Assembly (NCBI GenBank): GCA_013821985.1
Contig: PNJQ01000023.1
Coordinates: 1 to 47,805, forward strand
Direction: 5' to 3'
Origin: Opitutus sp.
Lineage (GTDB): Bacteria > Verrucomicrobiota > Verrucomicrobiia > Opitutales > Opitutaceae
Length of the DNA: 47,805 nucleotides
In this document: piece after piece, positions 15,833-24,021 of the stretch
Position numbering within the stretch: the stretch's first letter is position 1
Layout: every line of letters starts with the position of its first letter
Program-made: the position numbers and the translations under genes
Notes under the pieces: generated by a model
Seen by the model: the letters and a program-made list of their open reading frames with translations, nothing else
The model's database searches: none
What the model was told of the DNA's origin: nothing

Positions 15833-16144
15833 ATGAAGATTGCCGACCACCGCAATTGCCCGGTCGCCGTGGACCACACCGCCCGGAGCTCCGCGCCACC
15901 GCTTTCGAGGGCGGATCTTCGCTGGCTGGAATCCGCGGTGAAGAAGGGCGCCCAGAGTGCGGGATTTGTCGGGCCCGACTCGGAACACGGCTCTGGCGCA
16001 GATTGGCAGATGCGCGCCCCGAGACTCGCTGCCGCGGAAGTGCCGTTGATTCCCCGCTGCCCAACACTCTTCGCGCGTTTCATTCGCGAATCCTACGGGC
16101 GCTGCGTCAATCCACTGCGGCGCCAATTCTCGTCCCATGCTTAG
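15833..16144 (+). CDS. Possible 103-aa protein between murF and mraY
   Basis: Unrecognised. This frame starts 3 bp after the murF stop and overlaps the mraY start by 8 bp, filling the gap exactly. By my count about 73 percent of its codons end in G or C. The product is polar and soluble, with no signal peptide or membrane segment; the most structured-looking part is SRADLRWLESAVKKG (residues 25-39). The tight fit suggests a translated, coupled gene, but chance open frames are common in this GC-rich DNA and no family is recognisable. Alternatively it is a decayed gene. Confidence 0.35.
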   Translation: MKIADHRNCPVAVDHTARSSAPPLSRADLRWLESAVKKGAQSAGFVGPDSEHGSGADWQMRAPRLAAAEVPLIPRCPTLFARFIRESYGRCVNPLRRQFSSHA

Positions 16145-17252
16145 CTACCTCGCCGATTACGAGCACTCCTTCGGGCCGTTGCGCCTGCTGCGCTACCTGA
16201 CGATCCGCACGGGCGGCGCGATGCTGACGGCTCTCATCATCGGCTTCGTCATCGGACCGTGGCTGATCCGGCGCTTTCGCGAATTGAAGTTTGGCCATGG
16301 TTACATCGATGAACGCACCGGCGCGCTCGGCGCGACCTACTTCGACAAGAAGCACACGCCGACCATGGGCGGATTGATCATTTTTCTTTCGGTGTTCCTC
16401 TCCGCCGTGCTCTGGGCGACGCCGAACGTGTGGGTGTTCGTCTCGTTGTTCGTCTATGCAGCGCTGACGATTCCTGGCTGGCGCGACGACTACTTGAAGG
16501 TCGTCCATAAAAACAAGGACGGCATCAAACCCTGGGAGAAAATCGGCTGGCAGTCGCTCGCGACCGGCGTCGCGCTCGGCGTGCTCCTCTGGCATCCGAC
16601 GAGTGCGGACAAAATCCGCGAGCTGTGGGTGCCGTTCTTCAAGGAAGCGGTGATTTCTCACATGCCGTGGTGGCTGTTGCTCGGGTTGATCTACCTCTGG
16701 ATCGTCGGCTTCTCGAATGCCATCAACATCACCGACGGTCTCGATGGTCTCGCGGTGGGTTGCACCATCACCGTCGCGCTGGTGTTCGGCCTGATGGCCT
16801 ATGCGGCGGGCAACAGCATCATCTCGCAATACCTGCTCATCAGCTATGTGCCCGGCGCGGGTGAACTCACGGTGATTTGCGGCGCCTTGATCGGGGCGGG
16901 CATGGCGTTTCTGTGGTTCAACTCGCATCCGGCGGAAGTGTTCATGGGCGACACCGGCTCGCTCGCGCTCGGCGGACTGATCGGCGTGATGGCGTTCATG
17001 ATTCACCAGCCGTTCACGCTCGTGATCGTCGGCGGCGTATTTGTCATGGAGCTGCTCTCCGTTGTCCTGCAGGTGAGCTGGTTCAAATACACCAAGCGCC
17101 GCTTCGGCGAAGGCCGCCGGATTTTCCTCATGGCGCCGATCCACCACCATTTTCAGAAGCGCGGCTGGCCCGAGACGAAAGTCGTCCTGCGCTTCTGGGT
17201 GCTCTCGCTTGGCTTCGCGCTGCTCGGACTCGCCACTTTGAAATTACGCTGA
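16137..17252 (+). CDS. mraY: Phospho-MurNAc-pentapeptide transferase MraY
   Basis: The 371-aa polytopic membrane enzyme makes lipid I from UDP-MurNAc-pentapeptide and undecaprenyl phosphate. About ten membrane segments are visible. Catalytic and signature motifs: the Asp pair in GWRDDYLKV, NITDGLDGLA, FMGDTGSLALGG, and the His cluster APIHHHFQKRGWPE. KKHTPTMGG is the N-terminal signature. murD normally follows mraY; here a 477-bp gap without it follows instead. Confidence 0.96.
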   Translation: MLSYLADYEHSFGPLRLLRYLTIRTGGAMLTALIIGFVIGPWLIRRFRELKFGHGYIDERTGALGATYFDKKHTPTMGGLIIFLSVFLSAVLWATPNVWVFVSLFVYAALTIPGWRDDYLKVVHKNKDGIKPWEKIGWQSLATGVALGVLLWHPTSADKIRELWVPFFKEAVISHMPWWLLLGLIYLWIVGFSNAINITDGLDGLAVGCTITVALVFGLMAYAAGNSIISQYLLISYVPGAGELTVICGALIGAGMAFLWFNSHPAEVFMGDTGSLALGGLIGVMAFMIHQPFTLVIVGGVFVMELLSVVLQVSWFKYTKRRFGEGRRIFLMAPIHHHFQKRGWPETKVVLRFWVLSLGFALLGLATLKLR

Positions 17253-17337
17253 ACATCCGCCCGGTTCGGAGCGACCGACCTTTCGCTCCGCTTTCCGCGC
17301 GCCTCCGCATCGAAAACCCCCAATCCAAAATCTCCCC

Positions 17338-17517
17338 ATGCCCATCGATTTCAGTTCCGACCTCACCCCTTCTTTCCGCGACATTTCCCAGACCGGTCTC
17401 GTCCTGCTTCAAAAACCCCTCGTGCGCTCCGCGGCGAAGCTCCGCCGCCTGCGCCGCGGGCTGTCCTTGCCTGAGTTGCCGCTGAAATCCGCCCGCACTT
17501 TCGCCGGCGTCCGCTGA
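17338..17517 (+). CDS. Possible 59-aa small protein
   Basis: Unrecognised. The frame begins after a leader almost identical to the one before ddl (AAAATC then CCCCATG). By my count 46 of 58 codons end in G or C. The product has an amphipathic, Leu-rich middle (TGLVLLQKPLVRSAAKLRRL) and is basic overall. It could be a small membrane-associated dcw protein. A chance frame cannot be excluded. Confidence 0.35.
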   Translation: MPIDFSSDLTPSFRDISQTGLVLLQKPLVRSAAKLRRLRRGLSLPELPLKSARTFAGVR

Positions 17518-17542
17518 CAAATTCATCGACCTCGTCCGCTCC

Positions 17543-17617
17543 ATGATCGCCACCGTTGTCATCCTTTCGCTCCTCAGCGTGCTCATCTCGCTCGACGCGC
17601 TCACCGCCGAGCCCTGA
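17543..17617 (+). CDS. Possible 24-aa membrane peptide
   Basis: A very short frame encoding an almost entirely hydrophobic peptide (MIATVVILSLLSVLISLDAL then TAEP), 25 bp after the preceding small frame. It would form one membrane helix, like small bacterial membrane peptides. There is no Shine-Dalgarno sequence, and support is compositional only. Confidence 0.22.
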   Translation: MIATVVILSLLSVLISLDALTAEP

Positions 17618-17729
17618 TTGCACAGTGCGGGCGCGATCATCGCCCACGGCGTTCGCGCCGGTGGAAAACCTGTGAACAAGTCCCATTTTTAGATAGCAAA
17701 TCTCCAACCTCGCCACCCATACTTCCGCC

Positions 17730-18635
17730 ATGAAAATCCTGCAGATCTTCGGAGCCGTGGTCGCCGTGCACGTGCTCGCGTTTATCTTCATTTTTGCCAG
17801 CCCGGGCTGCTCGTCCTCGCCGCGCAACATTCCGACGCCCGACGCGACCGCGCCCACTGCAGGAGCTGTCCCCGGTCCCGTTTCGAGCGGCGTGAGCTAC
17901 ACGCCCTCGCCGGTCGATCTCGGCACGGGCGCCAGCTACTCGCCCGGCCCGCAGGCCGGACGCGCCGACCCCACGCGCCCGGGCTCGCCCAATGCCGCCG
18001 CCATCTCGACGCCGAAGCCCGCGGTCGAGGACGTCGCGCCGGTGTCCACCTACACCGTCACGCGCGGCGACAGCCTGTGGAGCATCGCGAAGAAGAACCG
18101 CTTGTCCGTCGCCGAACTCGCGCGGGCCAACAATCTCTCGACCGGCGCGATGCTGCAGCCGGGCCAGAAACTCATCATCCCGGGCAAGGCTCCGTCGCCG
18201 CAGGATCTCGCAACTACGCCCGCTCCGACAACCAAGGCCGTCGAACCCAAATCCGCGCCAGCGCGCAGCAACGAGGCGTTGCACCACACGATTCAGTCCG
18301 GTGAAAGCCTCGGCACGATCGCGCGGAAGTATCAGGTCACGGTCGGCGAACTCGCCGCTGCCAACAACATCACCGACCCCGCAAAAATTCGCGCCGGCCA
18401 GCAACTCGTCATTCCGGGCTTCAAAGCCGTGAACAATTCCCGCCCGGCCAACAGCACCGCCACCAAGTCCGCGCCCGCCACCACTCAAGCCGCCGCGCCG
18501 ACCGAGCCCACGGTGACGACGCCGCGCTTTGAAATTACGCCGCCGCCACCCGGCCAGGACCTCGACGCGGGTTTGAAGGACACGGCCACCGACGTTCCGA
18601 CCATCAAAGTCGAAGAGCCGAAGCCGAAGAGCTAA
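17730..18635 (+). CDS. Double-LysM envelope protein in the dcw cluster
   Basis: The 301-aa protein has an N-terminal hydrophobic segment (residues 5-24) ending in ASPGCSSS, which could be a lipoprotein cleavage site although the Pro at -2 is unusual. A Pro/Ala-rich spacer follows. Two LysM domains bind peptidoglycan: residues about 107-153 (YTVTRGDSLWSIAKKN to LIIPG) and 188-235 (HTIQSGESLGTIARKY to LVIPG). The tail is Pro-rich and ends PKPKS. No catalytic domain is present. Its position between mraY and ftsW implies a role in septal wall binding or recruitment (inference). Confidence 0.85.
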   Translation: MKILQIFGAVVAVHVLAFIFIFASPGCSSSPRNIPTPDATAPTAGAVPGPVSSGVSYTPSPVDLGTGASYSPGPQAGRADPTRPGSPNAAAISTPKPAVEDVAPVSTYTVTRGDSLWSIAKKNRLSVAELARANNLSTGAMLQPGQKLIIPGKAPSPQDLATTPAPTTKAVEPKSAPARSNEALHHTIQSGESLGTIARKYQVTVGELAAANNITDPAKIRAGQQLVIPGFKAVNNSRPANSTATKSAPATTQAAAPTEPTVTTPRFEITPPPPGQDLDAGLKDTATDVPTIKVEEPKPKS

Positions 18636-18654
18636 CGTCTCCGCCACCACCGCT

Positions 18655-19824
18655 ATGGTGAGTTCGACGAGCGCCGCACCTGCTCCCCGCCGCCATCTCA
18701 CGATCACTCCCGCGAGCGTCATCCTCGTCTGCGTGGCCGCCTTGCTGGCCATCGGACTGACGGTGCTCTTCAGCGCGAGTTCGACCGTGAAAGGTGCCGC
18801 GCCGACGACCTTTCTCTACAAGCAACTCATCTTCCTCGCGCTCGCTATCGGCGCCGCGTGGATGGTGGTGCGGGCGGATCTCGAGAGTTTGCGCCGTTTC
18901 GCGTGGATTATCGCCGTCGCGGCGCTCGTCCTGTTGCTGCTGGTGCTGATCCCCGGCATCGGCGTTTCCGTGAAAGGCTCGCGCCGCTGGCTCAATCTGG
19001 GCTTCACGCGCTTTCAAGTTTCCGAGTTCGCCAAGCTCGCGCTCGTCTTCGCCCTCTCGCACTACCTCGCGCTGAATCAAAACAAGATGCACGACTTCGT
19101 GAAAGGCTTCGTCGTGCCCTGCGCCGGCATCGGTGCGTTTGCCGTGCTGATCATTCTCGAGCCGGATTTCGGGACGGCGTTTCTGTGCGGCGCGATCGGC
19201 ATGATTCTGCTTTTCCTGGCGGGCGCGCGGCTGAAATTTCTGGTGCCGTCGATCCTGCTCGCGTTGACCGGGTTCGTCACCCTCGTGCTGCACAATCCGA
19301 ACCGCCTGCGCCGCATCACCTCGTTCATGGACGTCGAGGCCAACCGCAGCGAGGGCGCCTATCAGCTCTGGCAGGCGATCCTGGCGTTCGCCGCCGGCGG
19401 CATCGATGGGGTGGGCATCGGCAACGGGCGGCAGCAGCAATCGTTTCTGCCCGAGGCGCACACGGATTTCATCTTCGCCATCATGGCGGAGGAAATGGGG
19501 CTCATCTTCACGCTGTTCACCGTCATTCTGTTCATCGCGATTTTCATCGCGGGATTGGTGCACGTGCGGCGCGCGCCGAATCTCTTCCAATTCCTCCTCG
19601 TGACCGGCTGCCTGCTGCTGATCTGCCTGCAGGCGATCATCAATCTCGGCGTCGTCACTGGCATGATGCCGACCAAGGGCATGTCGCTGCCGTTCGTGAG
19701 TGCCGGCGGTTCGAACCTTCTCCTCATGGGCCTGCTTGTCGGGATCATCATCAACACCTCGCGCACGTGGGATCGACCCAAGCCGCTCCAACGCAAACGC
19801 GAGATGGCGGAGGTGGTCGCATGA
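18655..19824 (+). CDS. ftsW: Septal SEDS glycosyltransferase FtsW
   Basis: The 389-aa SEDS-family protein polymerises lipid II at the septum with FtsI. About ten membrane segments are visible. Family motifs: LFSASS near the N-terminus, GSRRWLNLGFTRFQVSEFAKLAL, the EPDFGTA region, EAHTDFIFA, and the C-terminal MSLPFVSAGGSNLL. It is FtsW rather than RodA by its neighbours. The stop overlaps the murG start (ATGA), so translation is probably coupled. Confidence 0.95.
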   Translation: MVSSTSAAPAPRRHLTITPASVILVCVAALLAIGLTVLFSASSTVKGAAPTTFLYKQLIFLALAIGAAWMVVRADLESLRRFAWIIAVAALVLLLLVLIPGIGVSVKGSRRWLNLGFTRFQVSEFAKLALVFALSHYLALNQNKMHDFVKGFVVPCAGIGAFAVLIILEPDFGTAFLCGAIGMILLFLAGARLKFLVPSILLALTGFVTLVLHNPNRLRRITSFMDVEANRSEGAYQLWQAILAFAAGGIDGVGIGNGRQQQSFLPEAHTDFIFAIMAEEMGLIFTLFTVILFIAIFIAGLVHVRRAPNLFQFLLVTGCLLLICLQAIINLGVVTGMMPTKGMSLPFVSAGGSNLLLMGLLVGIIINTSRTWDRPKPLQRKREMAEVVA

Positions 19825-20960
19825 GCAAGTTCCTCATTGCCTGCGGCGGCACCGGCGGGCACCTCGCCCCCGGCATTGCGCTGGCGGAAGCGCTGCGCGC
19901 GCGCGGGCACGAAGCCCGGCTCTTCATTTCCCACAAACGCGTCGATTCGCGGCTGTCGCAGAAATACCCGCACCTCGCGATCGAACGTGTCCCGGGGTCG
20001 CCGTGGGGTTGGCGGCCGGATGTGGCGGCAAAATTTTTCTACAAGCAGACGCAAGGCCTGTTCTTCAGCCTGAAGTCCCTCGGTGCGTTTCGTCCGCACG
20101 CGGTCGTCGGTTTCGGCGGATTCACCAACGCCGGCGTGACGACGGCTGCGCGGTTGCTCGATATCCCCGTCGCTTTGCACGAGGCGAATCGCGTGCCGGG
20201 CCGCGCGGTGCGCGTGCTTTCGCGCTGGGCGCAACGGCTCTATCTGCCGCCGGGCGTGCGTCTGCCGGGACGGCTCGGTTTGACCGTGCGCCACACCGGG
20301 CTGCCGGTGCGCTCGGAAGTGGTGCGCCTGCCGCGCGACGCAGCGCGAATTCAGCTCGGGGTCGAGCCGCGGCAAAAACTGCTCGTGGTGATCGGCGGCA
20401 GCCAGGGCTCCGGCCAGCTCAACGCGTGGGTGGAGTCCAACGTCGAGGCGCTCGCGCAGGAAGGTGTGCAAGTCTGGTGCGTGACCGGCCTTGGCAAAGG
20501 CGAAGCCGCGGTGCGCGAAATGCGTTCGAAGACCGGCGCCGTGGTCCGCTCATGGTTCGAACCCTTCACGGATCGGGTCGGTCTCCTGCTCTCGGCTGCC
20601 GACCTGGTCGTCAGCCGCGCCGGCGCGGGGACGATCGCCGAGCTGGTGCGCTGCGAGACGCCCGCCGTGCTCGTGCCGTATCCATTCGCGGCGGACAACC
20701 ACCAGTGGGCGAACGCGCGGCATTTCGAGCAGCAGGGCGCCGGGTTCGTTATCGATCAGAACAATCTCGGCGCACTCAAACAGGAGGTGCTCGATGTGTT
20801 GTTCAACGACTGGCTGCTGAACAAATTTCGCGAGAACCTGCACCGCATGGCGCACGAAAATGCGGTCGATACGATCGTCCAGGACCTTGAGGAGCTCGCG
20901 CTGCGCATCCCGCCGCGCCGCCATCAACGGCACGCGCCGGTCACCGCCCCAACGGCATGA
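19821..20960 (+). CDS. murG: Lipid II synthase MurG
   Basis: The 379-aa GT28 glycosyltransferase adds GlcNAc to lipid I on the cytoplasmic face. The N-terminal motif is CGGTGGHLAPGIALAEAL, then GFGGFTNAG, the HEANRVPGR loop, GGSQGSGQLN, and the UDP-GlcNAc site SRAGAGTIAELV with PYPFAADNHQ. It starts at the ATG overlapping the ftsW stop; the long frame continuing upstream to 18858 is only a shadow of ftsW. The stop overlaps murB (ATGA). Confidence 0.95.
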   Translation: MSKFLIACGGTGGHLAPGIALAEALRARGHEARLFISHKRVDSRLSQKYPHLAIERVPGSPWGWRPDVAAKFFYKQTQGLFFSLKSLGAFRPHAVVGFGGFTNAGVTTAARLLDIPVALHEANRVPGRAVRVLSRWAQRLYLPPGVRLPGRLGLTVRHTGLPVRSEVVRLPRDAARIQLGVEPRQKLLVVIGGSQGSGQLNAWVESNVEALAQEGVQVWCVTGLGKGEAAVREMRSKTGAVVRSWFEPFTDRVGLLLSAADLVVSRAGAGTIAELVRCETPAVLVPYPFAADNHQWANARHFEQQGAGFVIDQNNLGALKQEVLDVLFNDWLLNKFRENLHRMAHENAVDTIVQDLEELALRIPPRRHQRHAPVTAPTA

Positions 20961-21925
20961 GCGCCCCACCGGCCATCGTCGAACGCGGGTCCGCTTGGGA
21001 CGAGTTGCTCGCCGCGCTGCGCGCCCGTTTATCGTCGGCGACAAAACTCACCGAGGGCGAACTGCTCGGGCCAAAAACGACAATGCGCGTCGGCGGTCCG
21101 GCGCGCGTCTATGCGGAACCGGCGACCGAAGCTGATCTGCAGGTTCTGCTGGCGGAGTCGTCTGCACGCGGGCTGCGGGTGTTCATGCTCGGGCGCGGCT
21201 CCAATCTCCTGGTGCCCGACGAAGGGGTGGATGGTCTCGTCGTCAGCCTCGCGCACGCGGCCTGGCAGACGTTCGAGCCGCGAGCCGACGGACGCGTCTG
21301 GGCCGGAGCGGGTCTGCGGCTGAAAAATCTGTGCGGCCTGGCCGCGAAGGCCGGGCTTGAAGGCTTCGAGTTCATGGAGGGAATTCCCGCGACCGTGGGC
21401 GGCGCGTTGCGGATGAACGCGGGCGCAATGGGCGGATGGACCTTTGATGTCGTCGAGGAAGTTCACCTGCTGACGCTCGCGGGGGAGAAGCGCGTGATGA
21501 GAAAGGCCGAGATGCATGTCGATTACCGGCATTGCGCCGAACTGGCGACCGCGGTCGCGCTCGGCGCGTTCCTTCGCCCGAAAGCGCACACGGACACGGC
21601 TGCCGTCAAATTGCAGATCGAGGAGTATGCGGCGAAGCGGCAGAAGTCCCAGCCGCGCGAACCGAGCGCCGGTTGCATCTTCAAAAACCCACCCGGCACG
21701 TCCGCGGGCCGCGTGATCGACGAGTGCGGCCTGAAGGGCGAGCGCGTCGGCGGCGCGGAGGTCTCGCCGGTGCATGCCAACTTCATCGTCAATCGAGGCG
21801 ACGCAACCTGCGCCGATATCCTCGAACTCGTCCGCCGCCTCCGCGTGCGCGTGAAGGCCGCGCGCGGCATCGACCTCGAGCCCGAGGTGATGCTCTTCGG
21901 GCGCGATTGGAGGGAAGTGCTGTGA
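20957..21925 (+). CDS. murB: UDP-enolpyruvyl-GlcNAc reductase MurB
   Basis: The 322-aa FAD enzyme reduces UDP-enolpyruvyl-GlcNAc to UDP-MurNAc with NADPH. Motifs: TTMRVGGPAR, the FAD loop LGRGSNLLVPDEG, MEGIPATVGGALRMNAGA, and SAGCIFKNP, where the Ser-Ala-Gly-Cys segment is typical of short type II MurB. The C-terminal HANFIVNRG is conserved. murC usually precedes or is fused to murB in this cluster; here murG precedes it and murC is absent. Confidence 0.95.
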   Translation: MSAPPAIVERGSAWDELLAALRARLSSATKLTEGELLGPKTTMRVGGPARVYAEPATEADLQVLLAESSARGLRVFMLGRGSNLLVPDEGVDGLVVSLAHAAWQTFEPRADGRVWAGAGLRLKNLCGLAAKAGLEGFEFMEGIPATVGGALRMNAGAMGGWTFDVVEEVHLLTLAGEKRVMRKAEMHVDYRHCAELATAVALGAFLRPKAHTDTAAVKLQIEEYAAKRQKSQPREPSAGCIFKNPPGTSAGRVIDECGLKGERVGGAEVSPVHANFIVNRGDATCADILELVRRLRVRVKAARGIDLEPEVMLFGRDWREVL

Positions 21926-22096
21926 ACTCTCGAATTTGGATTTCCGATTCGAGTCGCGCGGAACGGGTCGCCCGGTGGGAGCGGCTGAATGTCGCGACGC
22001 TGGGGAAACTTCGGCGCAGAAAGCCTACTCACCCTTCAGATGCGCCGGCCGCGACTTCTGAAATCGAAAATTGAGAATCCACGAGCGAAAATCCCC

Positions 22097-23035
22097 ATGA
22101 ATCCGTCCCCCATCATCGCAGTCTTTGCCGGCGGCACGTCGCCGGAACGCGAGGTTTCCCTCGGCTCAGGCAAGGCGGCCGCGCTCGCGATGGCGTATTC
22201 GCATCCGACGGAGTTTTTCACTCTCGAAACCGATGCGATTCCCGCGGGCATCGATCCCCAGCGCCACGTCGTGTTCTCCACGCTGCACGGCGTTTTCGGC
22301 GAGGACGGTGCGATGCAACGGCTGCTGGAGGAGGCGGGCGTCAGCTACGCCGGATGCGATGCGAAGGCGAGCGACGTGTGTTTCGACAAATGGCGGACGC
22401 GGCAGGCGGTCTCCGCGATGGGAGTGCGCGTGGCGCCGGGCCGGGAGTTCGATGCCCAGCATCGGCCGCGCTCGGCCGAATTGGTTGCCCAACTCGGCGA
22501 GCAGGTCGTGTTGAAGCCGAACCGGCAGGGGAGCAGCGTGGGCTTGCAGATCGTCAGCTCGCGCGCGGGCCTGGAGATCGCGCTGGGCGGGATTCGCCAG
22601 GGAAATTGGATCGCGGAAAAGCGCATTCTCGGTCGCGAGCTGACCGTCGGGTTGCTGCGCGGACGCGCGATGGGGGTGGTCGAAATCACGCCGAAGACGG
22701 GGGTGTTCGACTACACGAGCAAATACACGAAGGGTCTGACCGAATACACCGCGCCGGCCGCGCTGTCGCAGGACGAGACCGCCGAGGTGCAGCGCGCCGC
22801 GGAAACGGCCTTCGCCGCGTGCGGTTGCCGCGATTACGCGCGCATCGATTTCATCCTCTCGAACGAGGGAGAACTTTATCTGCTCGAAATCAACACGCTC
22901 CCCGGCATGAAGGAAACCAGTCTGCTGCCGATGAGCGCCCGTTGCGTGGGACTCGACTTCAACGCGCTTTGCCGCGAGTTGGTCGCGCCCGCGATCGAAC
23001 GCTGGTCCGGAGCAGCACCCACGCCCAAAGCATGA
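22097..23035 (+). CDS. ddl: D-alanine-D-alanine ligase
   Basis: The 312-aa ATP-grasp enzyme makes D-Ala-D-Ala for MurF. Motifs: AGGTSPEREVSLGSG near the N-terminus, GEDGAMQRLLEEAGVSYAG, VVLKPNRQGSSVG (ATP-binding Lys), and LEINTLPGMKETSLLP at the end. ATG 22097 is chosen because homologues begin right before the first motif; the frame is open back to 21989 with no family match. The stop overlaps ftsQ (ATGA). The 171-bp leader contains an A-rich inverted element. Confidence 0.95.
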   Translation: MNPSPIIAVFAGGTSPEREVSLGSGKAAALAMAYSHPTEFFTLETDAIPAGIDPQRHVVFSTLHGVFGEDGAMQRLLEEAGVSYAGCDAKASDVCFDKWRTRQAVSAMGVRVAPGREFDAQHRPRSAELVAQLGEQVVLKPNRQGSSVGLQIVSSRAGLEIALGGIRQGNWIAEKRILGRELTVGLLRGRAMGVVEITPKTGVFDYTSKYTKGLTEYTAPAALSQDETAEVQRAAETAFAACGCRDYARIDFILSNEGELYLLEINTLPGMKETSLLPMSARCVGLDFNALCRELVAPAIERWSGAAPTPKA

Positions 23036-24021
23036 GTGAGGAAAAGGACAACGAGCGTTCGACACGTTCCTGGCGCACCATCCGCCAGGACGTCACGTCG
23101 CGCGCGATGTCCCGCCGCGGCCGACAGCGGCAGGTCCTCGCGTGGGTGAAAATCGGCGCGCTGGCGGGATTGCTCGGGCTTTCGTCGTGGGGCATCTACG
23201 CGGTGGTGCATACGTGGGAGAGCGACCGGGCCGCCATCGCCTCGGCGGTCAAGAGCGAGCCGGTGCGCGAAATCGTTGTGCTGACGGACGGCGTGCTCAC
23301 GCGCGACTGGGTGGCGAAATCCCTCGCGCTGCCCCAGCGCACGACTCTCATGGCGCTCGATCTCAGTGCGCTCCGCGAAAAACTGATGGCGAGCGGCCAG
23401 ATCAATGTCGCAGTGCTGACGCGCAATTTCCCCGACACGCTCGTCGTCAACCTGCAGGAGCGCACGCCGGTCGCGCGCATCCAAGTCGCGGATGGCGCCG
23501 CCACGCGGCAGTTGCTCGTGGCGAAGGACGGCGTGGTTTACGAGGGAGCGAACTACGAAAAGACGCTGATGGCCGGACTGCCGTGGCTGGCCGGTTTTTC
23601 GCTGCGACGCACGACGAACGGCGGCTACGAACCGATTTCAGGCATGGAGCAGGTCGCGGACCTGCTTTCCACGGCACAGCTGCAGGCGCCGCATCTTTAT
23701 CGCGACTGGCTCTTCGTGTCGTTGGCGCGTCTCGCCGAGCACCGCGAACTCGTGGTGAAGTCGCAGGACATCCCCGAGATCGTCTTCAGCGCCCGCGAGG
23801 ATTTTTTCCGCCAGCTGGCGCAGCTCGACTACATCATCGATGCAACGAAGCAGCAACTCGCGCAACCGCAGCTCCAGTCCGTCAACCTCGCGCTCGGACC
23901 GCAGGTGCCGGTGAAACTGGCGCAGACGCCGGACGATCTGGCGAAACAGGCCAGGAACGTCGCGCCCGCCTTCAATTTCCAATCTTCCCCTTCTTCCCGG
24001 AATCCCAAACGTGATCTCTAA
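23032..24021 (+). CDS. ftsQ: Division protein FtsQ
   Basis: The 329-aa protein has a basic cytoplasmic N-terminus (about 38 residues), one membrane segment (about 41-62, IGALAGLLGLSSWGIY) and a periplasmic POTRA-like domain (about 75-150) with LMALDLSALREKL and NFPDTLVVNLQERTPVARI. The rest matches the FtsQ beta domain. It links FtsL/FtsB to the divisome. It overlaps ddl by 4 bp and ftsA by 11 bp. The large frame starting at 22354 is an upstream extension through ddl in another frame and is not real. Confidence 0.88.
   Translation: MSEEKDNERSTRSWRTIRQDVTSRAMSRRGRQRQVLAWVKIGALAGLLGLSSWGIYAVVHTWESDRAAIASAVKSEPVREIVVLTDGVLTRDWVAKSLALPQRTTLMALDLSALREKLMASGQINVAVLTRNFPDTLVVNLQERTPVARIQVADGAATRQLLVAKDGVVYEGANYEKTLMAGLPWLAGFSLRRTTNGGYEPISGMEQVADLLSTAQLQAPHLYRDWLFVSLARLAEHRELVVKSQDIPEIVFSAREDFFRQLAQLDYIIDATKQQLAQPQLQSVNLALGPQVPVKLAQTPDDLAKQARNVAPAFNFQSSPSSRNPKRDL

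Larger units (their letters stand above)
17253..17729 (+). other. Gap where murD is normally found
   Basis: This 477-bp stretch between mraY and the LysM gene holds no MurD-like sequence in any frame (no GxTGTNGKST-type P-loop). It contains two small plus-strand frames listed separately, and at its right end the sequence that must carry the start signals of the LysM gene. A typical A-rich, C-ended leader (CCAAAATCTCCCCATG) precedes the first small frame. Confidence 0.6.

Noticed and set aside
17253..17729. murD pseudogene
   Set aside because: No fragment with Mur-ligase P-loop or other MurD motifs could be read in any frame.
18858..19820. Upstream extension of the murG frame
   Set aside because: It runs through ftsW in another frame with Arg/His/Ala-rich translation; MurG homologues begin at the ATG at 19821.
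22354..23031. Upstream extension of the ftsQ frame
   Set aside because: It lies within ddl in another frame and shows no protein-like composition; FtsQ begins at 23032.
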